Shown here: one piece after another, positions 1 to 9,194 of the stretch
Position numbering within the stretch: the stretch's first letter is position 1
Layout: each line of letters starts with the position of its first letter
From: Algoriphagus sediminis
GTDB taxonomy: Bacteria > Bacteroidota > Bacteroidia > Cytophagales > Cyclobacteriaceae
Direction: 5' to 3'
Assembly: GCF_030403435.1 (NCBI RefSeq)
Contig: NZ_JAUEPH010000001.1
Location: 248,001 to 312,000, forward strand
Length of the DNA stretch: 64,000 bases
The notes under the pieces: generated by a model
The model's input: only the letters and a program-made list of their open reading frames with translations
The model's database searches: none
What the model was told of the DNA's origin: nothing
Translations under genes and position numbers: made by a program

Positions 1-346
1 TTTTAAGCTTTGGACCCAAGTCCCTGATACTTTCTGTGGGGTAATTATCTACAATCAGTTTAACCGTAAATGCATTGTAAGCATTAATCCAGTAGGCCAG
101 CTGTTCTTCCTCAGACCATACTTCTCTATCCGGGGCGTTATTACTCAGTAACTCAAGATAAGTTTCCAGAGAAGCTTTTTCCGAAATAAAGCCCTTGTAA
201 TTCACTCTACCATCGGGCCTCACATGTTTTTGCAAAAGAGTATTCCAGATTGAATGATCCGGAGCTTCTGTTCCTGCCATCCCAGGTGTTGGTCCTCCAC
301 AAGCAATAGTGAGAAAGAATGCGAAGATTAAAATGATTGGTTTCAT
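1..346 (-). CDS. DUF547 domain lipoprotein (N-terminal part, truncated by window edge)
   Basis: Reading the minus strand from an ATG at 346 gives an open frame of about 115 codons that runs off the left edge. It begins with a lipoprotein signal peptide (MKPIILIFAFFLTIAC, Cys16), so the product should be an anchored envelope protein. Further on, EEEQLAYWINAYNAFTVKL matches the conserved W-x-N-A-Y-N-A signature of DUF547, a family of exported proteins of unknown biochemical role that includes fragments annotated as Ser/Thr kinase-like. The C-terminal half is outside the window, so completeness cannot be judged. It is transcribed away from the rhodanese gene's 3' end on the same strand, 88 bp downstream of it. 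Confidence 0.8.
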   Translation of the reverse strand, partial: MKPIILIFAFFLTIACGGPTPGMAGTEAPDHSIWNTLLQKHVRPDGRVNYKGFISEKASLETYLELLSNNAPDREVWSEEEQLAYWINAYNAFTVKLIVDNYPTESIRDLGPKLK

Positions 347-434
347 AAAATGAATTCGTTGGGTTAAGATAGAGTGATAATCGTATTCAGATACGAAGTA
401 GTTTATACTTTTGGTCGCACGCTTGACTATACTG

Positions 435-941
435 TCAATCATAAACCTTCTCGCCTCTATTTAGCCAAATTCCCCAGGTCTTTGAGTAGGTGTGAACCTG
501 ATCGGTCTGGTCATCATTATGAAAAACCGGGTTTTCTTCATTCACCCAATGGATGATGCCTCCGTACAAATTATAAACTTCTTTAAAACCCATATCAATC
601 AATTTCTCTCCGACGTCCTGAGATCTAGCACCAACCGTACAATAAACCAAAACAGGCTTATTTTTATCCAAGGTTTTTATTTTCTCCAAATCAAGATTAT
701 CATAACCTACACATGAAGCCCCATTGAGGTGGCTCACCTCAAACTCATTTTTCTCTCTAGTATCTAGAATTTGGTACGAGTTTAAATTCTGAATTTGCTC
801 GGGTTTTAGAAGTGTTACTTTGTCCCTGTAAATAGTATTTAAAAGTGCCTCATATGCTAAACTTTGGCCTGAAAGGGCATGAGAGCTTAGTAAAAAAAAT
901 ATAAGGGATGGTAAAAGGATTAATTTACTTGAAATACTCAT
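435..941 (-). CDS. Exported rhodanese-domain protein
   Basis: This 168-residue protein has a hydrophobic signal peptide (about residues 5-25) followed by one rhodanese domain (about 40-140). The conserved TREKNEFEVSHLNGA segment and an active-site loop CTVGARS with Cys101 are present, so it is likely catalytic in sulfur transfer or persulfide chemistry in the periplasm. The natural donor and acceptor are unknown. It lies 34 bp downstream of the Crp/Fnr-type regulator on the same strand and is probably cotranscribed with it. The C-terminal 30 residues (HNDDQTDQVHTYSKTWGIW) extend beyond the usual rhodanese fold. Single-domain secreted rhodaneses are common in Bacteroidota. Confidence 0.85.
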   Translation of the reverse strand: MSISSKLILLPSLIFFLLSSHALSGQSLAYEALLNTIYRDKVTLLKPEQIQNLNSYQILDTREKNEFEVSHLNGASCVGYDNLDLEKIKTLDKNKPVLVYCTVGARSQDVGEKLIDMGFKEVYNLYGGIIHWVNEENPVFHNDDQTDQVHTYSKTWGIWLNRGEKVYD

Positions 942-975
942 TTCTCAAGAACCTAGAAATTAGGGTCTAGGTTCA

Positions 976-1689
976 CTAAGCATAGAAATCTGACATTCTT
1001 GCGAGGGCTCTTTGATCAATTACGATGATTTTCTTACCCTCTAGTTTGATAATTTTATCCTTTTTAAATTCTGATAAAAGTCTAATTACTGATTCAGTGG
1101 CTGTTCCTACAATACTGGCAATTTCTTCCCGACTTAGTATGAGGTCAATTTTTTTGTTTTCATCCCCCTCCACACCAAATGTCTGCGACAATTGAAGAAG
1201 TACAAAAGCCAATCTCTCACGAATACTTTTTTGTGAAGCATCGGTCAGTTTTTCTTCCATTACTCCTATCTCATGGCTTAGAGCTTTGGTCACTCTCTTA
1301 AAAAAAGGAGTATCAGAAAAAAGAGTCCCAAGAAAGGCTTCACGAGGAATAAAACAGATAGTAGCGTCCTCTATAATCATTGCAGTATTGCTGTAATTCT
1401 CTTCTCCCAGCAAGGCGTGGTACCCAAGAAAATCTCCTGCCTTAGCAAGATGAATAATTTGAGATTTTCCATTGGAGGCTGTTTTGTAAACCTTTACTAC
1501 ACCTGATTTAATACAAAACACTCCTAGAGGACGCGTGCCTTCGTAGTATAGAATCTGACCTTTTTTATGAGAAATCGAATTCTTAAACTCCGAAATAGTA
1601 CATACACTTGGAGCAGACAATTCAGAAAAAAGAGATTGCTTTCTACTCGCACAAAGGTCGCAAGGGGAATTCTTAATTTTCGTAGGCAT
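976..1689 (-). CDS. Crp/Fnr-family transcriptional regulator with N-terminal cysteines
   Basis: The 237-residue product has a cyclic-nucleotide-binding-type beta roll (about 30-135), a dimerisation helix and a C-terminal winged helix-turn-helix (SREEIASIVGTATESVIRLL, about 187-206). The N terminus carries Cys10-x2-Cys13 and Cys30, with further cysteines at 59 and 112. This is reminiscent of, but not identical in spacing to, the Fe-S ligands of FNR. Many Cytophagales regulators of this type share a CxxCxxRxxSLF start. Whether it holds a cluster is an inference. The rhodanese gene follows closely, which would suit a redox or sulfur signal. The Met start at 1689 is immediately followed by the cysteine motif, so it is probably correct. 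Confidence 0.85.
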   Translation of the reverse strand: MPTKIKNSPCDLCASRKQSLFSELSAPSVCTISEFKNSISHKKGQILYYEGTRPLGVFCIKSGVVKVYKTASNGKSQIIHLAKAGDFLGYHALLGEENYSNTAMIIEDATICFIPREAFLGTLFSDTPFFKRVTKALSHEIGVMEEKLTDASQKSIRERLAFVLLQLSQTFGVEGDENKKIDLILSREEIASIVGTATESVIRLLSEFKKDKIIKLEGKKIIVIDQRALARMSDFYA

Positions 1690-1764
1690 ATGCTGGGGGG
1701 TAATCGTACTTTCAACTAACGGAAATATACTAAAAGCATGACAAAAGTCAGTAAAACATTTTGA

Positions 1765-2238
1765 TTATTTGGGGGTTTTCGGAATTTCTTTGATCTGTTC
1801 AAAAGAATTTTTCTCCGGTGACCATTGAAGGGAAATATGCACCAGACCATTCGATAAAATTAGAAATTCTGACTGTAACTGTTTGTGGTAAATGGCCGCT
1901 TGTTCCATGGTCTTTTGGGTGATTTTTACCTGAGGTGCTTTACATTCGATGAGTAGATATGGCTGCCCATTTCTGTTATAGATTAATACATCCGTTCTTT
2001 TCTGCAAACTGTTATATTTCAGTCCTTTTTCTAAAGAAAACAGACCTTTTGGGTAATGCTTTTGCCTTATAAGAAAGCTAATCCAGTGTTGCCTAACCCA
2101 TTCTTCAGGAGTTAAAACGAGCTCTTTTCCTCGGATTGCATCCCAAATGTAGGTCTGACCCTGACTTCGGCTGATCCTGGGATTTATCTCAGGGAGATTG
2201 AGATTTGGTAGGGAAAGTTTTGGAGATAAATCATCCAC
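1765..2238 (-). CDS. HsdR N-terminal-like (PD-(D/E)xK nuclease-fold) protein
   Basis: This is a 157-residue stand-alone protein resembling the HSDR_N_2 domain. It contains a nuclease-type core: Glu46 in the early helix, Asp83 in RTDVLIYNRNG, and ECK (Glu98/Lys100) in YLLIECKAP, matching the E...D...ExK layout. No helicase, methylase or specificity subunit is nearby, so this is not a restriction-modification locus. The family is widespread in Bacteroidota as a single housekeeping-like gene of unknown function. It sits downstream of the ComEA-like gene on the same strand, 48 bp away, so both may be linked to DNA handling. Nuclease activity is untested from sequence alone. Confidence 0.8.
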   Translation of the reverse strand: MDDLSPKLSLPNLNLPEINPRISRSQGQTYIWDAIRGKELVLTPEEWVRQHWISFLIRQKHYPKGLFSLEKGLKYNSLQKRTDVLIYNRNGQPYLLIECKAPQVKITQKTMEQAAIYHKQLQSEFLILSNGLVHISLQWSPEKNSFEQIKEIPKTPK

Positions 2239-2286
2239 ATAGCAAATATGAACACAAAAGATGGACGAAAAAACAGCAAGTGAAAT

Positions 2287-2955
2287 TTAGTATTCAAAAT
2301 CCAAATAGGGGGATATTTTCGATATCCATGATTCATCGAAAATTTTAATTTTTTGGAGGTCCTCAGAAGATTGGAATGGCCCATGCTGGTTCCGATAAGC
2401 CAAAATAACTTTAGCAGCACCATATGAAACGTAGGGGTGTTTCGCCAGTTCATCTCTGGAAATGCTATTAATCCGAAGTCTTTCGAGTGATATTTCATCT
2501 AAAGAAAAATACTCCCAAATCCTTTCAGAAACTTCATCTGATAATCCATAAACTTCTGAAAGTTGCTCTTTTGAATGAAATCCGCCCAGGTTTTCTCTAT
2601 ACTTGACAATTCTGCCTGCTAGCGTCGGACCAATTCCAGGAACGATTTGGAGGACTACAGAATCAGCTTCTGAAATGGAAATAACTTTGATTCCTGAATC
2701 TATATTAGAAGAGGGGCTCTTGGATGTATCCGCTGGATTAAACGTCAAGTCAGATTCCGCCACCATCCAGCCATTAGCCAAAAGAGAGTCAAACTCCTCC
2801 TGACTATAATTATCCATTTGATCAGATCTTTGAAATAAGGGGCTCCTGGGTACCCAATAAATCAAAAATAGGATAGGGACTACTAGTAAGTAACCTCTGG
2901 ACTCCTTCTTTGAAAAGCCGAAATTTGATCTAAGCCAAAAAAATATTCTACTCAT
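2287..2955 (-). CDS. ComEA-like membrane helix-hairpin-helix protein
   Basis: The 222-residue protein has one N-terminal transmembrane helix (about 22-36) followed by an extracytoplasmic region with two helix-hairpin-helix units. The first is around VPGIGPTLAGRIVKYRENLGG (104-124) and the second around HPYVSYGAAKVILAYRNQHG (173-192). HhH pairs of this type bind the DNA backbone without sequence specificity. ComEA uses them to hold incoming DNA during natural transformation, but Bacteroidota members of this longer family are experimentally poorly characterised. It is divergent from hemA across a 172-bp intergenic region that holds a 6-bp inverted repeat (ATTTGG-N7-CCAAAT, 3037-3055). Confidence 0.85.
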   Translation of the reverse strand: MSRIFFWLRSNFGFSKKESRGYLLVVPILFLIYWVPRSPLFQRSDQMDNYSQEEFDSLLANGWMVAESDLTFNPADTSKSPSSNIDSGIKVISISEADSVVLQIVPGIGPTLAGRIVKYRENLGGFHSKEQLSEVYGLSDEVSERIWEYFSLDEISLERLRINSISRDELAKHPYVSYGAAKVILAYRNQHGPFQSSEDLQKIKIFDESWISKISPYLDFEY

Positions 2956-3101
2956 TTCAACTATTAAAATAAGAATAAAAAATGGGAATCATTTCATGTT
3001 CCCAAGAGTTATATGCTTTGTAGAACACAACCCCTTATTTGGACAAATTCCAAATTAGACTCTGCTTAATCTCAGATTAGTCAAAAAGGGCCACAGGTTA
3101 G

Positions 3102-3109
3102 TACATTTG
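3102..3109 (+). promoter_or_regulatory. Candidate -7 box TACATTTG of hemA
   Basis: TACATTTG matches the Bacteroidota -7 consensus TAnnTTTG exactly. A TTAG at 3077-3080 sits 21 bp upstream in the position of the -33 element, but it is not a good TTTG. Transcription would begin around 3113-3116, which places the in-frame TTG at 3107 inside the promoter and argues against it as the translation start. Confidence 0.5.
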
Positions 3110-3127
3110 CAGAACATGGAAGCGAGT

Positions 3128-4396
3128 ATGCAGCAGAAGTTCAGAGCTTTAAGTTTATCACATAAAACTGCGCCCGTCAAAATAAGAGAAGTAATCGCCT
3201 TAGACGAGCGTGCTATTCACGATATCCTACTTAAACTAAAAGAATTCTTCAGTCTTGGAGATGCGCTAATTTTATCCACCTGCAATAGAACTGAAGTCTA
3301 CTACAGTCATGAATTAGACTTAAGTACTGAAATAATAAAATTAGTAGGCCTTGAGAAAGGCATTCCAGATATTCTAAATTACAGCGAGTACTTTGAGATC
3401 TATGCGGAGGATAAAGCCGCTATTGAGCATCTTTTCCGTGTTTCCATGGGACTCGAAGCACAAGTAATTGGAGATATTCAGATTTCCAATCAAGTGAAAA
3501 GAGCTTATCAAGCTTCCGCAGATTTAGACATGGCAGGCCCTTTCCTCCACCGTCTGATGCATACCATCTTTTTCAGTAATAAAAGAATCGTTCAAGAGAC
3601 GAGCTTCAGGGATGGCGCAGCTTCACTCTCTTATGCGGCTATCGAATTGATCGAAAGTATTACGTCGAATACCTTCCAACCAAGAGTTCTAATCATAGGT
3701 GTAGGTGAAATAGGTAGAGATGTGGTGAAGAATATGATTTATCTTCCTGACGCCAAGGTCAAAATTACCAACAGAACCCGCAGCAAAGCAGAAGAAATTG
3801 CGGCAGAACATGGTTTTGAGGTAGTGGATTTTGAAGATTGTGAGGATGCTATCGCCGAAAGTGATGTTATAGTTTCATCAATCCAGAGGAAGGAACCATT
3901 TATTACCAAAGCATTAATCCAAAATCTCCGGATTCAGAGTTACAAATTGTTTATAGATCTTTCTGTTCCGAGAAGTGTTGAGACTTCAATAGAAGAAATT
4001 CCAGGTGTTGTACTCTACAACGTAGATAATATTAAGAGTAAAGCCTCTGAGGCATTGGACAGGAGAATTGCTGCCATTCCTGATGTAGAGCAAATCATCA
4101 GTGACGCGATTGAGGAGTTTCATACGTGGAAAAAGGAAATGCTTGTCTCTCCCACTATCAATAAGCTGAAGGAGTCCCTTGAGAAAATAAGACAGGAAGA
4201 GCTTCAAAGACATCTAAAAAAAGCTGGTGAAAAAGAAGTGGAGCTTGTGGACAGGGTAACCAAAAGCATGATGCAAAAGATTCTTAAGATTCCAGTAGTC
4301 CAGCTTAAAGCCGCATGCCAGAAAGATCAGGCAGAACAGATGATCGATCTAATTTCTGATATTTTCAATCTGGACAAAGGGAAAATAACCAAGTAA
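3128..4396 (+). CDS. hemA: Glutamyl-tRNA reductase
   Basis: First committed enzyme of C5 tetrapyrrole synthesis: it reduces glutamyl-tRNA to glutamate-1-semialdehyde with NADPH. The N-terminal catalytic domain has LSLSHKTAPVKIRE and the nucleophile in LSTCNRTEVYY (Cys52 from this start). The NADPH domain has VLIIGVGEIGRDV, and a C-terminal dimerisation helix follows. Three in-frame starts are possible (TTG 3107, ATG 3116, ATG 3128). I chose 3128 because it aligns best with the family N terminus and lies just after the promoter; 3116 would give an almost leaderless message. The next enzyme, HemL, is encoded in this window at 23762-25054 but not in the same operon. Length is normal at 422 residues. 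Confidence 0.96.
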   Translation: MQQKFRALSLSHKTAPVKIREVIALDERAIHDILLKLKEFFSLGDALILSTCNRTEVYYSHELDLSTEIIKLVGLEKGIPDILNYSEYFEIYAEDKAAIEHLFRVSMGLEAQVIGDIQISNQVKRAYQASADLDMAGPFLHRLMHTIFFSNKRIVQETSFRDGAASLSYAAIELIESITSNTFQPRVLIIGVGEIGRDVVKNMIYLPDAKVKITNRTRSKAEEIAAEHGFEVVDFEDCEDAIAESDVIVSSIQRKEPFITKALIQNLRIQSYKLFIDLSVPRSVETSIEEIPGVVLYNVDNIKSKASEALDRRIAAIPDVEQIISDAIEEFHTWKKEMLVSPTINKLKESLEKIRQEELQRHLKKAGEKEVELVDRVTKSMMQKILKIPVVQLKAACQKDQAEQMIDLISDIFNLDKGKITK

Positions 4397-4469
4397 TTCT
4401 AAAAATAAGTTTGAATCAATGGCCAAAGGGGTTAGCTTTTTGGTCATTTTTGTTTCACAGGAAAATAAA

Positions 4470-6038
4470 ATGAGAAAGCTAGCTACATGTTTGGGTATAA
4501 TTATCCATTCTTTCTTTCTAATTCCACATTTATCTGCTCAATCCTGGGAAGTATATGACAGTGATTTCCAGCTAAAATCCAGGCTGATTTATGATGAAAT
4601 TCAACTTCTCAGTGAAACAGTCAAAATCGGCAAAATGGACGGTCAGCTTTTTCTACTGTCCCGGGACAATACTCCTGCTGTAGAAATCGAGGCTGAGACA
4701 GTTTTTCAATACCTTGCCCCATGGATTCTGGTTAAATCTGGAGATAAAATCGGAGCTTATCATGAATATGGCAGTAAAAGTTTAGACAATGAATACGATG
4801 AAATTCAGACTTATTTCAATTTTCTTTTAGCCAAGAAAGGAAATGAGTATATCGTCTTTCAAAGAGGTACTTCAAAAACGACCTCACTCGGAATTTTGGA
4901 CTGGGCTAAAATCACTCACAACGGCATAATCCTAACTAAAAAGGATGGAAAGTTTTTTCTTCCCTTTTCTGATACTCCTGAGAAACCTTATGATCTCTTA
5001 GAAGAAAATGAAGGGAAGTATCTATTGGCTAAAGAGTCAACAGGCTTTGGGATAATTAACCCTGACGGAGACTACATCATGGAACCTGTTATGGATCAAC
5101 TAGAGCACACCTCTGGTGACTTTTTTTACGCGTTCGATGAAGGTCAATATTTTTTAATAGAAGCTACTGAACTAATTGCAAATATCCGATATAATAGCTT
5201 CCATGAAATTCGAAAAGAGGGTGATTTGCTCACAGAATTCATCAGAGGAAAGCTAAGAAGGGTCATGGACTGGGAAGGAATTATCCTTGACACGGTGGGT
5301 ATGGAGGAGGTGAATTTTATTTCTAAGGGAAATATTCTGGTGAAATTGAGGGATGAGAAAGTGGGCCTTTTAGGCCAAAAAAATTGGTTGGTTAATCCGG
5401 TGTCAGGCGTAGAAAAAATACTTCCTGGAACCGAAGGCTATTTTCCTGCTGTAGTAAATGGCAAAATGGGGGTAATAGATAGCCGGGGAAATTGGACGAT
5501 CCAACCCGAATACGAAAAAATCAATCTTCTCTCTGAACGAATGGCTGCTTATGTCGATAATGGGAAAACCGGCTTAATTTCGATTGGTGGTGAGATTTTA
5601 AGTAGCCCAAAATGGACTGAAGTCAAAGGCTTTGAAGATGGCCTGGCAATATCCTCTTTGAATAACACATCCTATTTGATAGGCAATTCCGGAGTTGAAA
5701 TTATGGAAGATGGCTATGAAAATATCCTAAGAATTGATGCTGACAATTTCCTTATTGAAAAAGAAGGCAAGGTTGGAATGATTGACAAAAATGGTAATTC
5801 ACTTCTTGAGCTAAACTATGATGCCATTCAGCAAATGGAGGATGGTTTATTTTTATTGAACAGTGATGGTAAATTCGGTTTGGCAAATTCTGAAGGAGAA
5901 TTAATCTTCCCGGTAGCCTATGAAGAAATCTTAATTGATTGGGGAACCAAGGAAATATTAATGAAAAATGAATACGTCCCAGTTGTAGTAGTGGAACCAG
6001 AACCGAGCAAAAAGAAGAGAAACAGAAAAGGGGCCTAA
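4470..6038 (+). CDS. Secreted WG-repeat protein
   Basis: The protein is made mostly of degenerate WG repeats, each reading roughly G-K-x-G-hydrophobic-(I/L)-x-x-x-G ending in a Y/D-aromatic step. Clear examples are GKMGVIDSRGNWTIQPEYEKI, GKTGLISIGGEILSSPKWTEV and GKVGMIDKNGNSLLELNYDAI. WG repeats form beta-rich scaffolds of unknown ligand. A start at ATG 4470 gives a clean signal peptide (MRKLATCLGIIIHSFFLIPHLSAQ), whereas the longer in-frame start at 4419 would bury it, so 4470 is preferred. The C terminus is basic (PSKKKRNRKGA). It follows hemA by 73 bp and ends in a strong terminator whose loop contains the stop codon. Confidence 0.85.
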   Translation: MRKLATCLGIIIHSFFLIPHLSAQSWEVYDSDFQLKSRLIYDEIQLLSETVKIGKMDGQLFLLSRDNTPAVEIEAETVFQYLAPWILVKSGDKIGAYHEYGSKSLDNEYDEIQTYFNFLLAKKGNEYIVFQRGTSKTTSLGILDWAKITHNGIILTKKDGKFFLPFSDTPEKPYDLLEENEGKYLLAKESTGFGIINPDGDYIMEPVMDQLEHTSGDFFYAFDEGQYFLIEATELIANIRYNSFHEIRKEGDLLTEFIRGKLRRVMDWEGIILDTVGMEEVNFISKGNILVKLRDEKVGLLGQKNWLVNPVSGVEKILPGTEGYFPAVVNGKMGVIDSRGNWTIQPEYEKINLLSERMAAYVDNGKTGLISIGGEILSSPKWTEVKGFEDGLAISSLNNTSYLIGNSGVEIMEDGYENILRIDADNFLIEKEGKVGMIDKNGNSLLELNYDAIQQMEDGLFLLNSDGKFGLANSEGELIFPVAYEEILIDWGTKEILMKNEYVPVVVVEPEPSKKKRNRKGA

Positions 6039-6049
6039 GCCCCTTTTTT
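6026..6049. terminator. Bidirectional intrinsic terminator
   Basis: A stem GGGGC/GCCCC with loop CTAA is flanked by AAAA on the left and TTTTTT on the right, so it can stop transcription from both the WG-repeat gene and floA. The UAA stop of the WG-repeat gene lies in the loop. Confidence 0.85.
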
Positions 6050-7037
6050 ATTTGTCTTTACCCGAAGGTTTATCTGAATCAGAATCTGCTATCGAATCCC
6101 TCATTGAAGTATCCGACTTGATATTCTCCATTCGATAGTAATCCATTACTCCAAGATTGCCGGACCTAAATGCTTCTGCAAGCGCCTTTGGTACTTCAGC
6201 TTCAGCTTCAACCACTTTCGCTCTCATCTCTACATTTTTAGCTTTCATTTCTTGCTCAAGAGCTACCGCCATCGCTCTTCGCTCTTCAGCTTTGGCCTCG
6301 GCCACTTTCAAATCTGCCGACGCTTGATCTATCTGTAGTTTTGCCCCGATGTTCGTTCCAACATCAATATCTGCGATATCAATGGACAGTATTTCAAAAG
6401 CCGTACCTGCATCCAGTCCTCTTTCTAGGACAAGTTTTGAGATTTTATCCGGGTTTTCGAGTACGCTTTTATGATTATGGGCTGAACCAATGGAGGTAAC
6501 AATTCCCTCTCCTACTCTGGCCAAAATAGTTTCTTCACCAGCACCACCCACCAGTTGGGCGATATTCGCTCTTACCGTCACTCTTGCCTTTGCGATAAGC
6601 TGAATACCATCCGCAGCTACCGCAGCTACATTTGGAGTGTTGATTACCTTAGGATTTACGGAAATCTGAACAGCCTCAAATACGTCTCGGCCTGCGAGAT
6701 CAATCGCTGTAGCCTGCTTAAAGCTTAGGGAAATATTTGCTTTATCGGCGGAGATCAAAGCCCTGATAACATTCGGAACATTTCCACCAGCCATATAATG
6801 CGTTTCCAAATCATTAGTCGTTTGCTCCAGACCTGCTTTGGTTGCTGTGATGAGCGAATTGACAATAACGCTAGGTGGAACCTTTCTTATGCGCATTCCA
6901 ACCAGTTCCAAAAGCCCAACCCTTACGTTAGAGAATTGAGCCGTAATCCAGAGGTTGACTGGAACGAAATAGAGAAAGATGAAAAGTAAAATGACCCCAC
7001 CTAAGGCAGCGACAAGCAAAAAGAGTGAATTAGACAT
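6048..7037 (-). CDS. floA: Flotillin-like protein FloA
   Basis: This 329-residue protein belongs to the FloA/UPF0365 family of membrane-microdomain scaffolds. It has one N-terminal membrane segment (about 7-28), a SPFH-like region (about 30-210), and an Ala/Glu/Lys-rich coiled coil (about 225-290) ending in a short acidic-basic tail. FloA organises lipid-raft-like patches at the inner membrane in Bacillus; the role here is inferred by homology. The nfeD-like gene is 8 bp upstream, a conserved flotillin-NfeD pairing, and the two should be cotranscribed. Confidence 0.95.
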   Translation of the reverse strand: MSNSLFLLVAALGGVILLFIFLYFVPVNLWITAQFSNVRVGLLELVGMRIRKVPPSVIVNSLITATKAGLEQTTNDLETHYMAGGNVPNVIRALISADKANISLSFKQATAIDLAGRDVFEAVQISVNPKVINTPNVAAVAADGIQLIAKARVTVRANIAQLVGGAGEETILARVGEGIVTSIGSAHNHKSVLENPDKISKLVLERGLDAGTAFEILSIDIADIDVGTNIGAKLQIDQASADLKVAEAKAEERRAMAVALEQEMKAKNVEMRAKVVEAEAEVPKALAEAFRSGNLGVMDYYRMENIKSDTSMRDSIADSDSDKPSGKDK

Positions 7038-7045
7038 ATCTGTAA

Positions 7046-7507
7046 CTATTTAACCAAAATTGTATTATTCTCGATTTTTATGATTTCTATTTCCGAACCC
7101 ACAGAGATAAAACTCCCTTTGGATTTTACTTCATAGATATTTTCCCCAAACATAGCTTTGCCAATAGGCTTTAAATCAGAAATGGCCTTTCCCGGCATAC
7201 CTAGGTATAGTCCTTCCAGACGACCATCGAATGCTCCTCCCTTCAGTGAGGTTTTCAAAGAAAAGCGATTCCAGACACCCGATCGAAATCCGTAGACTAT
7301 TGCTGCTAAGTTTGCTATGACGGCAATCGCAGTGATGGTCCAAGCTGTGCTTGTTTCAAAATTAGCGAATGCAAAAACTAGCCCTGCAATACTGATAACC
7401 AGACCAAATATCCCCACAAACGTAGTTCCAGGCACAAAAAGAACCTCGACCAGCATCAGCACGAGTCCGATAAGTAAAAGCGTAGAGAGAATTAGAAGGG
7501 TCATCAT
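7046..7507 (-). CDS. NfeD-like membrane protein (flotillin partner)
   Basis: At 153 residues this is the short form of NfeD: three hydrophobic helices in the first 75 residues, then an OB-fold-like C-terminal domain (about 100-153) ending [19 protein letters not shown]. There is no N-terminal ClpP-class protease domain. Short NfeD proteins pair genetically with flotillins and probably interact with them at the membrane. Two adjacent Met codons (MM) make the exact start ambiguous by one residue. No clear TAnnTTTG box was found in the 82 bp upstream. Confidence 0.9.
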   Translation of the reverse strand: MMTLLILSTLLLIGLVLMLVEVLFVPGTTFVGIFGLVISIAGLVFAFANFETSTAWTITAIAVIANLAAIVYGFRSGVWNRFSLKTSLKGGAFDGRLEGLYLGMPGKAISDLKPIGKAMFGENIYEVKSKGSFISVGSEIEIIKIENNTILVK

Positions 7508-7589
7508 TTTCGTTTGATTTCCTAAAATAGATGATTAGAAATATTAAAGTAGGAAATCCACGAAAAAAGCTGAGACTCTGGGAAAAATT

Positions 7590-9071
7590 TTAATATGCCT
7601 TCGCAAAAAGCACTCTTCCTTTTGATGGTTTACCAGAGAAAACACACTTTCCCTCTTCTTCTTCTCTTTCGATAGGAATACAGCGGATGGTTGCTTTGGT
7701 CTGTTCCTTAATCTTTTCTTCAGTTTCTGCGGTACCATCCCAATGGGCAGAAAGAAAGCCTCCCTTATCATCCAAAACCTCTTCAAATTCTTCCCAACTA
7801 TCTACTCGGGTAGTTTTCTCTTCTCTAAAATCGTAAGCCTTCTGATAAATATCAGTCTGAATAGTCTCAAGGAGTTCCGCTATTTTCTGGGAAATCGGCA
7901 TGGAGGTCAAGTCAAACTGCTCTTTAGTCAAAGTATCACGGCGAGCTATCTCCACCGTATTGTTTTTTAAATCTCTTGGGCCGATTGCAATCCTTACAGG
8001 CACGCCTTTCAACTCATATTCTGCGAATTTCCAACCAGGTTTATGGGTATCACGATCATCGAACTTTACTGTTACACCAACTTTGCGAAGATCATTCATT
8101 AATTCCTTAGCTTTTTCAGAAACCAAGGCAAGTTCTTCCTCTCCCCGATAAATAGGTACAATGACAACTTGAAATGGCGCCAGTTTTGGAGGCAAAACAA
8201 GGCCATTGTCGTCGGAATGAGCCATAATCAAAGCCCCCATAAGACGAGTACTTACTCCCCAAGATGTTCCCCAAACGTGGTCAAGTCCACCTTCTTTGGT
8301 TGCGAATTTAACATCAAATGCTTTCGCAAAATTTTGACCGAGGAAGTGAGATGTACCTGCCTGAAGAGCCTTTCCATCCTGCATCATGGCTTCGATACAA
8401 TAGGTTTCATTTGCTCCAGCAAATCTTTCACTTTCAGTTTTAACCCCCTTGACCACCGGAAGTGCCATGAATTTTTCTGCAAATTCCGCATATACATTCA
8501 TCATTTGGACTGTTTCGTCCATGGCCTCTTCAGCTGTGGCATGCGCGGTATGTCCTTCTTGCCAAAGAAATTCAGCAGTTCGAAGAAAAAGCCTGGTTCT
8601 CATCTCCCACCGAACAACATTTGCCCATTGATTCACCAAAAGTGGGAGGTCCCGATAAGATTGAATCCAGTTTTTATAAGTACTCCAAATAACCGTCTCT
8701 GAAGTGGGCCGGACAATCAATTCCTCTTCTAGTTTTGCTTCAGGATCCACTATAACTCCTGACCCATCCTCTGAATTCTTTAGTCTGTAATGGGTGACCA
8801 CAGCACATTCCTTAGCAAAGCCTTCCACATGGCTAGCCTCCTTACTTAGATAGGATTTAGGTATAAACAAGGGGAAATAGGCATTCGTATGCCCAGTTTC
8901 TTTGAACATTCGATCTAACTCCGCTTGCATCTTTTCCCAGATAGAAAAGCCGTAAGGCTTAATCACCATACAGCCTCGAACGGCCGAGTTTTCAGCTAGA
9001 TCCGCCTTTTTTACTAACTCATTATACCAGAGGGAATAATCCTCACTTCTTTTTGGAAGTCCTTTACTCAT
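7590..9071 (-). CDS. proS: Prolyl-tRNA synthetase (archaeal/eukaryal-type)
   Basis: Attaches proline to tRNA-Pro in the cytoplasm. The 493-residue length and the absence of an inserted editing domain place it in the short class. The class II motifs are visible: [36 protein letters not shown], and [16 protein letters not shown]. An anticodon-binding domain follows (from about 280), then a C-terminal zinc-ribbon-like extension containing Cys residues ([18 protein letters not shown]) and ending in the family's typical Tyr. A -7 box lies about 50 bp upstream. It is divergent from the low-complexity lipoprotein gene. Confidence 0.97.
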   Translation of the reverse strand: MSKGLPKRSEDYSLWYNELVKKADLAENSAVRGCMVIKPYGFSIWEKMQAELDRMFKETGHTNAYFPLFIPKSYLSKEASHVEGFAKECAVVTHYRLKNSEDGSGVIVDPEAKLEEELIVRPTSETVIWSTYKNWIQSYRDLPLLVNQWANVVRWEMRTRLFLRTAEFLWQEGHTAHATAEEAMDETVQMMNVYAEFAEKFMALPVVKGVKTESERFAGANETYCIEAMMQDGKALQAGTSHFLGQNFAKAFDVKFATKEGGLDHVWGTSWGVSTRLMGALIMAHSDDNGLVLPPKLAPFQVVIVPIYRGEEELALVSEKAKELMNDLRKVGVTVKFDDRDTHKPGWKFAEYELKGVPVRIAIGPRDLKNNTVEIARRDTLTKEQFDLTSMPISQKIAELLETIQTDIYQKAYDFREEKTTRVDSWEEFEEVLDDKGGFLSAHWDGTAETEEKIKEQTKATIRCIPIEREEEEGKCVFSGKPSKGRVLFAKAY

Positions 9072-9122
9072 TATTATTTGGGGAAATACTAATAGATGTT
9101 AATTTTGCTACATTGAGCGGGG

Positions 9123-9130
9123 CAAATATA
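9123..9130 (-). promoter_or_regulatory. Candidate -7 box TATATTTG of proS
   Basis: On the minus strand this is TATATTTG, an exact TAnnTTTG match, giving a leader of roughly 45 nt to the proS ATG. No convincing -33 TTTG is present at 19-21 bp. Confidence 0.45.
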
Positions 9131-9194
9131 ATTTAAAAAGTAGAACCTCACTCCCTTATCATCGTATAAGAAACTAGTCAACCAAAGTTCACCT

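Noticed and set aside
1765-2238. HsdR-like gene as part of a type I restriction-modification system
   Set aside because: Only the N-terminal nuclease-like domain is present and there are no hsdM, hsdS or helicase sequences nearby; the same stand-alone gene is common in Bacteroidota.
2984-3003. GGGAA...TTCCC repeat in the hemA/comEA spacer
   Set aside because: Only five base pairs match with ten unpaired in between; not distinguishable from chance.
3107-3127. TTG 3107 as HemA start
   Set aside because: The codon lies within the TACATTTG promoter box and the extra residues are not in the family alignment.
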